A stretch of DNA of 64,000 bases from Streptococcus sp. Marseille-P6264 (GCF_902460355.1 NZ_CABPTO010000007.1:90860-154859), one strand, 5' to 3'; positions 7,852 to 16,327 are shown, counted from the first letter of the stretch. The notes: generated from the sequence alone by a model not told the origin. Numbers and translations: made by a program.

Positions 7852-10251
7852 TTAAATGATTTCTTTCTTATCAGGACGATAGGCTATTGTTCCTAAGGCC
7901 ATGAAAAGCAGTAAAGTCGCGATCAAGAAGGCTAGCTGGCCACCGATTTGACCATTCATCGAGATCGTTTCCCGCAGTCCTGACACCGCATAGCTCATCG
8001 GCAAGATTGGATTGAGTTTTTGGAAGATTTCCGCCGTCAGAGGCAACGGATAAGTACCAGCGCTGGAAGCCAGTTGCAGGAGCAAGAGGATCAAGGAGAT
8101 AAAGGCCCCGACCTTACTATCCCAAGTGACCAGAGTCGTCACAACCGCCATAAAGGCCATGCTGGCTAAAACAGTCAAGGCCAGCGTCATCCATTCATAG
8201 TTGGCCTCAAGACCAATCAAATGAACCGCTCCATAAACTAAGATGCCTGCCAAAACAGAAATCAAGCCATTGACCTCCAAACGAGCCTTGAGCCAAGCTT
8301 TACGGGAAGCTGGAACCTGACCAGAAGGGAGCGTGCCGAAAATAACATTGGTTGAAATCGCCGCTACAAAAAGAGCAACAGAAATCATGTAGGGAGCCAT
8401 ACCAACACCATTTTTACCAACTTGATCTTTATCTGTCTTTTTCAGCTCGACAGGGCCAGCCAAGGCAGCCGCATTGTCCTCTGTCACTGAAAGTTCAGAT
8501 AATTGACCCTTGGCATTCGTCAAGCCTGTATTTAGAGTCTGAGCACCGATTGATAAATCTCCCAGCCCACTGTTCAAGGTAAGACCACCAGCCGCTAACT
8601 GCTGAGAACCATCCGCCATTTGAATAGCACCCGTAGATAATGTTTGCATCCCTGTGACCAAAGTAGATGATTTATCATTTAATTGAGAGAGGCCTGAGCT
8701 GATTTGACCGATTCCTGAAGTCACTTGGTCATTATGGCTAGCTAGATTAGCCGCTCCTTGAGAAAGCTGATCGACCCCTGCAGTATATGCCGCTACTCCC
8801 TGAGCTACTTGAGAAAGGCCACCTGTATAAGCCGTAATGCCTTGAGAAAGGGTCGCTGAACCAGTGCTGGCAGAGGACAGAGCTTCATTTACCTGACCTA
8901 GACCACCGTAGAGACCATTAATCATAGCTGAAGCACCTGGCAGGACTTGATTGGCTGCTGCCGACAGCTGACTTGCCTGACTGCTAGCTGTTTTCAAACC
9001 TTGGAGATTTGTTTGGATAGCTTGAACTTCCTGTACAATGGCTGCCGCCGCACTGCTGCTAGAATCCGTACCACCTGCTAGAGCTGATTTTAGTTCTTCT
9101 TGCTCACTGGCAGAAAGTTTCTGGTAAGCAGCTGTGCCTTCCAAAGCCGCCACGGCTGCCGCCCGATCACTTTGCGCACTACTTGCCAAAGACTGGGCAT
9201 TGGTCGCAATTGTCGTGAGAGAAGCCGCAATTGTGTCCGTTGGCAAGCTCGTTCCCGATGTGGCATTCTGAATGGCTGTATTGAGCTGATCTAGACCCGC
9301 TGTCAACTGAGCAACCTTTTCTTGATTAGTCGTAACACTGCTATTAACAGCTGATTGCAGTTCTGCCAATCCACTATTTAGGCGCTCTACACCAGCGACT
9401 AATTCCTGTGAATTTCCTGTCAGTTGGTTGGTTCCATTCAGTAATGTTTGTGACTGAGCGGTTAATTGACTAGCACCAGCTGAAAGCTGCCCAACTCCAT
9501 CTGTATATTCTGTCATCTTGTTAGTAAAAGTCGGCAAGCCGGCATTGATCTGAGCCACTCCATCTGTGTATGCTACCAGACCAGTCGATAGCGCTGTAGC
9601 TCCATCTGAGAAAGTGAGGCTGGACTGAGCTAGACTTTCCAAGTTAGTAGAGAGCTTTTGGCTGCCGTTTGCTAATTCTTGACTGCCTTCAGCCAATTTA
9701 GCTGTCCCATCTGCGGCTGTTCCAAGTCCACCTTTTAGCTTGTCCATGCTCGCAAAAAGGCTTGTCACATAGCTGTTCGTGATCTTCTGACTGACCGACT
9801 GCTTCATCGAAGTCATGGCAGAATCGCTCATTTTACTAGCGATAAAACTATGGCCACTGGATGTTTGATAATTAATCGTGACCTGCTTAGGCTGATTGCT
9901 CAAGATACTAGCCGCATTGGCTGACAGATCCTTGGGAAGAGTCACCACCATGTAATAGTCGCCCTTTTCCAGCCCCTTCTCTGCCTGACTCTCATCCACA
10001 AAATGAAAATCCAACGATGCATTTTTCTTCATATCTTGGACCATATCTGACCCAATGGACAAGTCTTTTCCATACAAGCTCGCCTTTTGGTCTTGATTGA
10101 CCACCGCTACTGGCAAATCAGAAAGTTTGCCATACGGATCCCACATGGAACTCAAAAAAATCACATTATACAAGGCTGGAATCAAGGCAACTCCCAGCAT
10201 GACCACTATAATCTTCGGTTTTTTGAAGATCGCTTTCCATTCTTTGAACAT
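7852..10251 (-). CDS. YhgE/Pip domain-containing membrane protein
   Basis: A 799-residue protein. An N-terminal membrane segment (IIVVMLGVALIPALYNVIFL) precedes the YhgE N-domain. The extracytoplasmic region of ~450 residues is built of repeated LxxGxxxLxxG units (LAEGSQELANGSQKLS and many more), predicted to form long helices. Five or so membrane helices follow at the C-terminus (VALFVAAISTNVIFG onward). The family includes phage-infection proteins (Pip) and proteins tied to type VII secretion or export; the specific job is unknown. The ATG at 10251 is preceded by AAAAGGAG. It is divergent from a TetR regulator 142 bp away, which probably represses it. Confidence 0.85.
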   Translation of the reverse strand: MFKEWKAIFKKPKIIVVMLGVALIPALYNVIFLSSMWDPYGKLSDLPVAVVNQDQKASLYGKDLSIGSDMVQDMKKNASLDFHFVDESQAEKGLEKGDYYMVVTLPKDLSANAASILSNQPKQVTINYQTSSGHSFIASKMSDSAMTSMKQSVSQKITNSYVTSLFASMDKLKGGLGTAADGTAKLAEGSQELANGSQKLSTNLESLAQSSLTFSDGATALSTGLVAYTDGVAQINAGLPTFTNKMTEYTDGVGQLSAGASQLTAQSQTLLNGTNQLTGNSQELVAGVERLNSGLAELQSAVNSSVTTNQEKVAQLTAGLDQLNTAIQNATSGTSLPTDTIAASLTTIATNAQSLASSAQSDRAAAVAALEGTAAYQKLSASEQEELKSALAGGTDSSSSAAAAIVQEVQAIQTNLQGLKTASSQASQLSAAANQVLPGASAMINGLYGGLGQVNEALSSASTGSATLSQGITAYTGGLSQVAQGVAAYTAGVDQLSQGAANLASHNDQVTSGIGQISSGLSQLNDKSSTLVTGMQTLSTGAIQMADGSQQLAAGGLTLNSGLGDLSIGAQTLNTGLTNAKGQLSELSVTEDNAAALAGPVELKKTDKDQVGKNGVGMAPYMISVALFVAAISTNVIFGTLPSGQVPASRKAWLKARLEVNGLISVLAGILVYGAVHLIGLEANYEWMTLALTVLASMAFMAVVTTLVTWDSKVGAFISLILLLLQLASSAGTYPLPLTAEIFQKLNPILPMSYAVSGLRETISMNGQIGGQLAFLIATLLLFMALGTIAYRPDKKEII

Positions 10252-10267
10252 CTTTTCTCCTTTTTTA

Positions 10268-10281
10268 TACACATTGTCTAA
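10268..10281. promoter_or_regulatory. Candidate TetR operator, yhgE-proximal copy
   Basis: TACACATTGTCTAA. Its first 13 bases are an imperfect palindrome (TAcACA-T-TGTcTA). It lies just downstream of the yhgE promoter and is repeated almost exactly at 10346-10359 beside the tetR promoter. Confidence 0.45.
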
Positions 10282-10297
10282 AAATTTGATATAATAG

Positions 10298-10325
10298 ATT
10301 ATACACAATAAAAAAATTAAGGCAA
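10298..10325 (-). promoter_or_regulatory. Promoter of the yhgE-like gene
   Basis: On the reverse strand TTGCCT and TATAAT are separated by 16 bp, about 50 bp upstream of the gene. Confidence 0.5.
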
Positions 10326-10342
10326 GCAGAAAATTCTATTTT

Positions 10343-10370
10343 TTGTACACCTTGTCTAATTTTGTATAAT
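10343..10370 (+). promoter_or_regulatory. Promoter of the tetR-like gene, with embedded operator-like repeat
   Basis: TTGTAC (10343-10348) and TATAAT (10365-10370) are separated by 16 bp. TACACCTTGTCTAA (10346-10359), a near-copy of the repeat at 10268, lies between and over them, where a bound repressor would block polymerase. Confidence 0.5.
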
Positions 10371-10393
10371 TCAATAACAAAGGAAAAATTGAA

Positions 10394-10924
10394 ATGACAG
10401 AAAGTAATAAACGTAAGAAAACCAAGGCCATCATTGAAAAGGCTATGGTTGACTTATTGCATCAGGAGTCTTTTGACCATATTACAACAGTCGAATTAGC
10501 CCGAGCTGCTGGTATCAGTCGCAGTAGCTTTTATACCCACTACAAGGATAAATATGATATGATTGAGCGCTATCAACAAGGCCTCTTTCATCAACTAGAA
10601 TACATCTTTGAACACAATCGTGAGGATGTAGCAGTCGCTATCACAGAGGTCTTTCAGTTCCTGACCCAAGAGCCTCTTCTGGCTGCTCTCTTGACGGAAA
10701 ACGGTACTAGAGAAATTCAAAATTTCCTACGCCACAAGCTCCAATCCTTACTTTCCCAAATCCTACAAGAACGGTTTCGCAATAAAGCTTTCAATCAAAT
10801 CGAAAAGGAATACGGCATCGTCTACCTCGTTAATGCCTTCTTTGGCGTCTACCAGATGTGGATCGCCCGAGGTAGTAAGGAAAGCCCAGAACAAATGGCT
10901 AATCTTCTTTTAAAGATGCTATAA
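10394..10924 (+). CDS. TetR/AcrR family transcriptional regulator
   Basis: A 176-residue protein, the usual TetR size. The DNA-binding helix-turn-helix is at residues ~25-46 (ITTVELARAAGISRSSFYTH), and YKDKYDMIERY follows as in the family. The C-terminal region resembles the TetR_C domain of DhaS-like regulators. It is divergently transcribed from the YhgE/Pip gene and shares a 142-bp promoter region with two copies of a 14-bp repeat, so it most likely represses both itself and yhgE. GGAAAAA at 10381-10387 serves as a modest ribosome site for the ATG at 10394. Ligand unknown. Confidence 0.88.
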   Translation: MTESNKRKKTKAIIEKAMVDLLHQESFDHITTVELARAAGISRSSFYTHYKDKYDMIERYQQGLFHQLEYIFEHNREDVAVAITEVFQFLTQEPLLAALLTENGTREIQNFLRHKLQSLLSQILQERFRNKAFNQIEKEYGIVYLVNAFFGVYQMWIARGSKESPEQMANLLLKML

Positions 10925-10941
10925 AACTCGACAACTAATAA

Positions 10942-10972
10942 AGGCTGGGACAAGATGTCCTAGCCTCTTTTG
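10942..10972 (+). terminator. tetR terminator; resembles the end hairpin of the intergenic repeat
   Basis: An 11-bp stem AGGCTGGGACA / TGTCCTAGCCT (one wobble) with a 3-nt loop, followed by CTTTT. The same GGCTGGGACA...AGCC hairpin forms one end of the large repeat copies at 11846 and 51231. Confidence 0.65.
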
Positions 10973-10989
10973 GTTAATCGAATAAAAAA

Positions 10990-11012
10990 GAAGCCGAAAT
11001 CGGCTTCTGAAT
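10990..11012 (-). terminator. rpsD terminator
   Basis: On the reverse strand AGAAGCCGATTTCGGCTTCT is a tight hairpin followed by a T-run, 18 bp after the rpsD stop codon. Confidence 0.85.
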
Positions 11013-11028
11013 AAATTTCCAATAGAAA

Positions 11029-11640
11029 TTAAAGCATTTTGTTGTAGAATTCAACGACAAGTGCTTCGTTGATTTCTGGGTTGATTTCGTCGCGTTCTGG
11101 CAAGCGAGTCAATGAACCTTCCAATTTTTCAGCGTCGAATGATACGAATGCTGGACGTCCAAGAGTTGCTTCAACAGCTTCAAGGATCGCTGGAACTTTC
11201 AATGATTTTTCACGAACTGAGATCACTTGACCTGGAGTTACGCGGTATGATGGGATATCAACGCGTTTTCCGTCAACAAGGATGTGACCGTGGTTTACGA
11301 ATTGGCGAGCTTGACGACGAGTAGTCGCAAGACCAAGACGGTAAACAACGTTATCCAAACGACGTTCCAAAAGAAGCATGAAGTTGAAACCAAGGATTCC
11401 GCCTTTGATTTTTGTAGCTTGTACGAACAAGTTACGGAATTGTTTTTCACCTACACCGTAAGTGAAACGAAGTTTTTGTTTTTCAGCCAATTGCAAACCG
11501 TATTCTGACAATTTAGAACGGTTGTTTGGTCCGTGTTGTCCTGGTACGTAGTTACGACGTGCCAATTCTTTACCTGTACCTGTAAGTGAAAGGCCAAGGC
11601 GACGAGCTTGTTTCCAAGATGGTCCTGTATAACGTGACAT
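11029..11640 (-). CDS. rpsD: 30S ribosomal protein S4
   Basis: A 203-residue protein beginning [20 protein letters not shown], with the S4 RNA-binding domain at about residues 93-155 ([40 protein letters not shown]) and the conserved end [10 protein letters not shown]4 nucleates 16S rRNA folding in the small subunit and is an autorepressor in Firmicutes. The short zinc-free form is seen, without the N-terminal cysteine cluster. The ATG at 11640 is preceded by AGGAGG. It is monocistronic, with its own terminator and an unusually long leader. Confidence 0.97.
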   Translation of the reverse strand: MSRYTGPSWKQARRLGLSLTGTGKELARRNYVPGQHGPNNRSKLSEYGLQLAEKQKLRFTYGVGEKQFRNLFVQATKIKGGILGFNFMLLLERRLDNVVYRLGLATTRRQARQFVNHGHILVDGKRVDIPSYRVTPGQVISVREKSLKVPAILEAVEATLGRPAFVSFDAEKLEGSLTRLPERDEINPEINEALVVEFYNKML

Positions 11641-11792
11641 ATGTATGTCCTCCTGATATAAATAATATTTGGCGGAAATAGTCACTTAGAAAGCCCTGAT
11701 TCGTGCAGATGCCCTTCGCCTAAACAGCCAAGGTTACTTGTCATAAGACACCTGTTGACGAGCTTCATGCTTTCCTGCTGCTATTTCACACA
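11641..11792 (-). ncRNA. rpsD 5' leader, probable S4 autoregulatory RNA
   Basis: About 150 nt of untranslated leader separates the promoter from rpsD. Firmicute rpsD messages carry a structured leader bound by excess S4. The sequence holds self-complementary stretches, but I could not fold it reliably, so membership of the known S4 leader class is an inference from position and length. Confidence 0.45.
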
Positions 11793-11798
11793 AAGGCT

Positions 11799-11827
11799 AT
11801 TGTACCATGAACAAAAGAAAAAGTAAA
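11799..11827 (-). promoter_or_regulatory. rpsD promoter
   Basis: On the reverse strand TTTACT and TACAAT are separated by 17 bp, giving a transcript that starts near 11792. Confidence 0.5.
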
Positions 11828-11845
11828 GGGGAATAAACAAAAAAA

Positions 11846-12020
11846 GGGCTGGGACAAAAGTCCTAGCCCCTCAATTGTTTTTGGATTGTCGAGCAAGACG
11901 CAGTGGTTGAGTGGGCTCTATTACGCTGATTTCATCAGCTTTTACAACCCTACTCAACTGTGCGGAGGTGGGACGACGAAATCGAATTCTAACGAATTAC
12001 CGATTTCTTTCCCACTCTCT
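11846..12020 (+). repeat. Structured intergenic repeat, copy A (~175 bp)
   Basis: It starts with the hairpin GGCTGGGACAAAAGTCCTAGCC, runs through GTCGAGCAAGACGCAGTGG and ends at TTTCCCACTCTC. A copy in the opposite orientation at 51231-51405 matches almost base for base. Internal complementarity predicts three hairpins: the end hairpin, a long central one (GTTGAGTGGGCTCTA... with ...TACAACCCTACTCAAC) and GAAATCGAATTC / GAATTACCGATTTC. No reading frame is apparent. It lies between the rpsD promoter and the end of the thiamine transporter operon. Likely a non-autonomous mobile or structured RNA element; one end acts as a terminator hairpin. Confidence 0.8.
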
Positions 12021-12047
12021 AAAGTCATTTTTAGAAAACAAGGAAAC

Positions 12048-12770
12048 TCACAAACCTAAAAGTTTCAAAATCTCCTGCTTGTATCGCAGCTTCTGCAGTT
12101 CTTTATCCTCGCTGTCTGACCAACTTAGCTGGAGGTTTGCCACGATTTGCCCAGGGCGATTTTTCAGAATGTAGATACGGTCACTGAGAGCGAGAGCTTC
12201 CTCAATGCTATGCGTGATGAGAAGAGTCGTCAGACTCAGCCTACGGTGAATATCCAGATACCAAGCATGTAGCTCCATCTTGGTCAGCTCATCCAAGGCA
12301 CTAAAGGCCTCGTCCAGAAGAAATAGCTTATGGCCGAACATGTAGGTCCGCAGCAGAGCCACGCGCTGCCGCATCCCCCCGCTCAGCTCATGTGGATACT
12401 TGTCTGCCACATCAAAGAGCCCGAACTCCTTCAAAATCTGAGTTGCTTGCTCCGTCGCTTCCTTTTTGGATACTTTTCGGATGAGGAGGGGCAAGATGAC
12501 GTTGCCCAGCACTGTCTTGTGCTCCAGCAGCAAGTCCTTCTGCAGCATATAGCTCACCCGCCCCTTAGGATTTTCCTGCCCGTCTAGGACAATCCTGCCC
12601 GACTGGACTTCCAAAATCCCAGCAATCAGATTAAAGAGAGTCGATTTCCCAACGCCACTAGGACCCAAAATCCCTACGACCTGGCCTGCTTCTACCTCTA
12701 GGCTGATATCTTTCAAAATCTGCTGCTCATCATAAGCATAGCTTACATTTTCAAGTTTAATTTCTGTCAT
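12048..12770 (-). CDS. thiZ: ABC transporter ATP-binding protein, thiamine precursor uptake (ThiZ-like)
   Basis: A 240-residue NitT/TauT-type ATPase. Walker A GPSGVGKST is at residues 36-44, the signature is LSGGMRQRVAL, Walker B is KLFLLDEAFSALD, and the switch His lies in LLITHSIEEAL. It powers import by the neighbouring permease and binding protein. The riboswitch upstream and the thiamine-binding protein in the operon indicate a thiamine precursor (for example a hydroxymethylpyrimidine) as substrate; that is inference. Its ATG overlaps the stop of the binding-protein gene (TAATG). It is the last gene of the operon. Confidence 0.85.
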   Translation of the reverse strand: MTEIKLENVSYAYDEQQILKDISLEVEAGQVVGILGPSGVGKSTLFNLIAGILEVQSGRIVLDGQENPKGRVSYMLQKDLLLEHKTVLGNVILPLLIRKVSKKEATEQATQILKEFGLFDVADKYPHELSGGMRQRVALLRTYMFGHKLFLLDEAFSALDELTKMELHAWYLDIHRRLSLTTLLITHSIEEALALSDRIYILKNRPGQIVANLQLSWSDSEDKELQKLRYKQEILKLLGL

Positions 12771-13768
12771 TATTTTATATAATCGTTGCTGAATCCCTTA
12801 TCACTCAAGTCATTGTTCACGATGCCATTGTCCTTGGTCCATTTGTAAAAGGCATTCCAGCGGCTAGCCTCAAACTGACCCCACTTGTCCTTATCCGATG
12901 CATATTGCTCGGACAAATATTTTTGGGAAGCCAAGACAAAGTCACGCTTGCTTTTCAGCTCTGGCGCATGCTTGATTAAAATATCCGCTGCTTCTTCAGG
13001 GTGCTCCATGGCATATTGATAACCCTTCCTGATGGCCTGCAGGACCTTTTTCGCCTCGTCTGGATTCTTCTTCAGATAGTCATTATTAGCAATAATGACT
13101 GGGGAATAATAGTCAAACTCCTTTACATAGTCCTTCATATAAAAGAAATTAGTGTCAATGCCTTGCGTCTCTGCCATGATGCCGTCCCAGCCATGATAAA
13201 TCCACGCTGCATCAAACAAGCCATTTTCAATCGGCGTAATAGAGTTGGAATCGTTATTAGGCACTTTTTCCACTTCGTCAAACTTGCCACCTTGGCTTTC
13301 AACTAAGGTTTTGAGCATGCCCAGCTCCACAGGATCATTCCAAGTGCCGTATTTTTTCCCAGCCAGATCCTTAGGCCCTGTAATACCAGCCGATTTCTTA
13401 GAAATAATGCCCGAAGTATTATGCTCTACAATAGCTGCAACAGCCGTGATTTCTGCACCCTTATCCAGTTTTTTAGCCATGGAGTCCTGGAAGTAAATAC
13501 CAAAAGGTGCCTTGCCGTTGATAATCAAATCCGAACTGCTATCTTCAGGCGGCAACTTGATATCCACATCCACACCTGCTTCCTTAAAGTAGCCCTTTTC
13601 CTGAGCTACATAAAGGCCAGTATGGTTGGTGTTTGGTGACCAGTCTAGAATAAAATCAATCTTTTTATCCTTACTAGCAGACTCTGAGCCTGACTTGCTG
13701 CAAGCCGCTAGGCCAAAGATTGACACGGCAGCCAAACCTGCCAAGAACATTTTATAAGTTTTTTTCAT
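12770..13768 (-). CDS. thiY: ABC transporter substrate-binding lipoprotein, thiamine precursor (ThiY/NMT1 family)
   Basis: A 332-residue lipoprotein with lipobox GLAAC (Cys23), then a periplasmic-binding fold of the NMT1/ThiY family: KIDFILDWSPNTNHTGLYVA, KGYFKEAGVDVDI and a later IYHGWDGIMAE. NMT1-like proteins bind pyrimidine thiamine precursors or related compounds; regulation by a TPP riboswitch supports this. The ATG at 13768 follows AGAGGA; an in-frame upstream start at 13840 would lie inside the permease gene. Acts outside the membrane and delivers ligand to the ThiX permease. Confidence 0.85.
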   Translation of the reverse strand: MKKTYKMFLAGLAAVSIFGLAACSKSGSESASKDKKIDFILDWSPNTNHTGLYVAQEKGYFKEAGVDVDIKLPPEDSSSDLIINGKAPFGIYFQDSMAKKLDKGAEITAVAAIVEHNTSGIISKKSAGITGPKDLAGKKYGTWNDPVELGMLKTLVESQGGKFDEVEKVPNNDSNSITPIENGLFDAAWIYHGWDGIMAETQGIDTNFFYMKDYVKEFDYYSPVIIANNDYLKKNPDEAKKVLQAIRKGYQYAMEHPEEAADILIKHAPELKSKRDFVLASQKYLSEQYASDKDKWGQFEASRWNAFYKWTKDNGIVNNDLSDKGFSNDYIK

Positions 13769-13811
13769 TATAATCCTCTTTTCTTTCTTTGGAAATAGCA
13801 GAGCTGAGCTC

Positions 13812-14564
13812 CTATTTCCACTTAATGACATATTTTTCACTGACAGCCACCAGCTTCATCCCCAGAAGACTGATAACCGAAACCAATATGATAATAGCAA
13901 ACATAGTATCGTACTGGAAAAGTTTCTTGGACTGAATCATATAAACACCCAAACCTTCGAAACCGCCCAGCCATTCAGAAACCACGGTCGTGATAAAGGC
14001 ATAAGAAACACTGACACGCAAGCCCGCATAGAAATAGGGTAGGCTAGCCGGAATCTTAAAGTGCCAGAGAATCTGCCAGCGATTGGCCTGCATAAGCTCA
14101 AAGAGCGTCAGAGTATCCCGGTCACAATGCCGAAAACCATCCAGAATACTGACGATAATCGGAAAAGTTGTCGTCAAAATAATCAGCACAATCTTAGGCA
14201 AAATCCCATAACCCAGCCAGAGAACCAGAATTGGCGCCAAAGCAATGGTCGGAATCGTCTGCACCACGACCATCATGGGGTAAATCAGATCATTGAGCCA
14301 GCTCATGCTGTCCATGAGTATAGCTAGTATACAGGCCAAGATGACGCCCAAGACTAACCCCAGCAAGGCTACTTTTAAGGTGGCCCAGCTATGACCTGCT
14401 AGAAAGCCCGCATCTCTGATAAAGGCCTGACCGATTTCCAGAGGTGTCGGCAGGATAAACTTGGGCAAGAGCTTGAGCCAGCCCATGACCTGCCATATGA
14501 CAAGGATTCCCAGCATCCCCAAAAGGCTAATCTGCTGCCGCAGGATATTTTTCAAGTTTTTCAT
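13812..14564 (-). CDS. thiX: ABC transporter permease, thiamine precursor uptake (ThiX-like)
   Basis: A 250-residue BPD_transp_1 permease with about six membrane helices and the coupling EAA-like loop (LTLFELMQANRWQILWHFKI). It belongs to the NitT/TauT family, matching the ATPase and binding protein encoded next to it. The gene overlaps the end of the thiamine-binding protein gene by about 38 bp, so it is translationally coupled; TTG at 14567 is a possible alternative start directly before ATG 14564. Order in the operon is binding factor, permease, lipoprotein, ATPase. Confidence 0.85.
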   Translation of the reverse strand: MKNLKNILRQQISLLGMLGILVIWQVMGWLKLLPKFILPTPLEIGQAFIRDAGFLAGHSWATLKVALLGLVLGVILACILAILMDSMSWLNDLIYPMMVVVQTIPTIALAPILVLWLGYGILPKIVLIILTTTFPIIVSILDGFRHCDRDTLTLFELMQANRWQILWHFKIPASLPYFYAGLRVSVSYAFITTVVSEWLGGFEGLGVYMIQSKKLFQYDTMFAIIILVSVISLLGMKLVAVSEKYVIKWK

Positions 14565-14817
14565 CAATACTTAAAATCTTTCCATAGTTTATTTTCACAT
14601 TCGCAAAAACATTGTCTGCCTGAGTGCCTGCAAGCTCAATCGCCTGCTGCAGAATAGGAAATAAGGTCTCCCATTCCCCTTCTAGAACGGTCTCAAAAGG
14701 TGTCACGACCATCTTCACTGGCTGTTTTTGCAAAAACTCAATCACTTCCTCTATGACTGCCAAACGATTCAAATCATGTGACAAAGGAAGAATTTGTAAA
14801 GCGATACTGGCTTTCAT
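14527..14817 (-). CDS. Thiamine-binding protein, MTH1187/YkoF-like
   Basis: A 96-residue protein of the MTH1187/TIGR00106 thiamine-binding family: MKASIALQILPLSHDLNRLA with VVTPFETVLEGEW and VFANVKINYG. Homologues fold as a small ferredoxin-like domain that binds thiamine or its pyrimidine part in the cytoplasm. First gene of the thiamine operon, just after the TPP riboswitch. A very strong ribosome site, AAGGAGGTGAAGAG, precedes the ATG at 14817. Function beyond thiamine binding is not known. Confidence 0.82.
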   Translation of the reverse strand: MKASIALQILPLSHDLNRLAVIEEVIEFLQKQPVKMVVTPFETVLEGEWETLFPILQQAIELAGTQADNVFANVKINYGKILSIDEKLEKYPAAAD

Positions 14818-14950
14818 CTCTTCACCTCCTTACTTTCATGCTTCATCTGAGAATAATGTATGCAGATAGGATTAAAATTCACAAGAAAATAACTTGGCTT
14901 TTAAACAAAAAGACAGCGAGCTCCCTTTATAAACACCTTACTTTCCATAC

Positions 14951-14982
14951 AAAAACACCTTCTCCAATATGGAAAAGGTGTT
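14951..14982 (-). terminator. Riboswitch-controlled terminator (expression platform)
   Basis: On the reverse strand AACACCTTTTCC pairs with GGAGAAGGTGTT (one mismatch) and is followed by TTTTG. It sits between the TPP aptamer and the first gene of the operon, where a ligand-gated terminator is expected. Confidence 0.75.
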
Positions 14983-15003
14983 GCATGCATCAGTAAACTA
15001 AAG

Positions 15004-15023
15004 ATTGGTGAATATTCACCAAT
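15004..15023. promoter_or_regulatory. 20-bp perfect palindrome between TPP aptamer and terminator
   Basis: ATTGGTGAATATTCACCAAT. As RNA it forms a hairpin whose GGTG arms could also pair with the CACC of the terminator stem, so it may be part of the antiterminator switch. It could equally be a protein operator. Confidence 0.4.
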
Positions 15024-15049
15024 TTAGCAAAACCACAAGGTCTTTACAA

Positions 15050-15137
<88 letters not shown>

Positions 15138-15141
15138 GATT

Positions 15142-15170
15142 ATGATAACGCAATCATCAGCAAATGTCAA
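15142..15170 (-). promoter_or_regulatory. Promoter of the thiamine transporter operon
   Basis: On the reverse strand TTGACA and TATCAT are separated by 17 bp, placing the transcript start just before the TPP aptamer. Confidence 0.75.
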
Positions 15171-15225
15171 GATTGGAGCTTGGACTCACTACTTTTCAAC
15201 TACAAGTGAATCAAACGATCGTCAA

Positions 15226-15849
15226 TCAGACAAACTCTCCTTTCGCAGCCAACAAAGCCTCCATAGCCCTGATATTTTCTGGCTCACTGGTGGATAAGAT
15301 GGTTTCAAAACCCAGTTCAGCTGCCGTATCCAAGTTAGCCTGAATGTCGTCAATGAAAACGGACTCTGTCGGATTAAGACTATACTTTTTTAGTAGCTTT
15401 TGATAAATCTCTGGCTCTGGCTTGACAACCCCGACTTCTGAGGAAAGGATATAGCCCGACAGCAGTGGAAAGATGGGCAGCAAACCAGCTTTTTCAATAC
15501 GGTAAAAAATCTCGCAAGTAGTTGACAGGATGTAAATGCGATAGCCTTGATCAGCCCACAGCCCAATCTGCTCCTGTAAACCACTGTAAACCTCCACAAC
15601 CTCATACCAATTGTAGAAGATATTCTGAACAGCAGGATGGTAGGAGTCATCCAGCTGAACAAGCACTTCGTCACAGGCTTCTTTCAAGCTCAGCTCTCCC
15701 TTGTCTGTTTGATGCCAGACACCCGACTCAAAAATGACCTGTCTAAGAAGCTGTCGCCGCTCTTTCTCAGGTTCAAAAGAGGTCAAGATTTTCTCAGAAT
15801 TCCATTCAATCAAGACATTTCCTAAGTCAAAAATCAGGTTTTTTATCAT
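15226..15849 (-). CDS. HAD family phosphatase (YihX-like, subfamily IA)
   Basis: A ~207-residue haloacid-dehalogenase hydrolase. Motif I is LIFDLGNVLIEWN, a variant in which the second Asp of DxD is replaced, as in YihX-type sugar phosphatases; motif II is YILSTTCEIF, motif III VVKPEPEIYQKLL, and motif IV VFIDDIQANL. It probably dephosphorylates a small phosphorylated metabolite in the cytosol; the substrate is not evident. The start is uncertain: ATG 15849 begins directly at the conserved motif, but GTG at 15864 or 15858 is possible. It appears to be transcribed alone. Confidence 0.8.
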   Translation of the reverse strand: MIKNLIFDLGNVLIEWNSEKILTSFEPEKERRQLLRQVIFESGVWHQTDKGELSLKEACDEVLVQLDDSYHPAVQNIFYNWYEVVEVYSGLQEQIGLWADQGYRIYILSTTCEIFYRIEKAGLLPIFPLLSGYILSSEVGVVKPEPEIYQKLLKKYSLNPTESVFIDDIQANLDTAAELGFETILSTSEPENIRAMEALLAAKGEFV

Positions 15850-16053
15850 TTCCTTCACCAGCACTTTCTCTATATGTAGGAGCTTTCATAAGTCCTAGCT
15901 CATGCCTTCGCAGATACACCATTCGGCTGATCTTAACCGTCCTTGGTATGGCATGTTTAGGTTAAGAAAAATCCCAGAAATGAACTGTTCCTCAAAGTTG
16001 GGTTTTACCCAACTCTAGGAAGCAATACAAAGTTCTGGAATAACCTATTATTC

Positions 16054-16326
16054 TTAGTCAAAATAGCGAATTAAATTTTTCTCTGTCAAAATATCTGAGT
16101 AAGTATAGGACTCCACATAGGTGTTGGCAATTTCACCCGGCTGCCCTCCTTCATTTTCATACTCAACGATAAATAGAGAAGGATAAACTTCAATCAAGCG
16201 ACCTTGTTTGCTTTTTTGGCGCTTACGGCCATTTTCCAAGGTCATTTCCACCATCTGCCCCTCGTGAGCCTTGATGTCCTCCTTGATTTTCTTCATTTTT
16301 GCCACATCTGTAAATGCATCACTCAT
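16054..16326 (-). CDS. veg: Veg family protein
   Basis: A 90-residue basic protein of the Veg (DUF1021) family: KMKKIKEDIKAHEGQMVEMT, SKQGRLIEVYPSLFIVEYE. Veg of Bacillus subtilis influences biofilm matrix genes and spore outgrowth; its streptococcal role is not established. The ATG at 16326 lies 1 bp after the dnaB stop codon and has GAGAGG at 8-9 bp; an earlier ATG at 16335 would place that site too close. It likely shares a transcript with dnaB and rplI. Confidence 0.85.
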   Translation of the reverse strand: MSDAFTDVAKMKKIKEDIKAHEGQMVEMTLENGRKRQKSKQGRLIEVYPSLFIVEYENEGGQPGEIANTYVESYTYSDILTEKNLIRYFD

Positions 16327-16327
16327 A

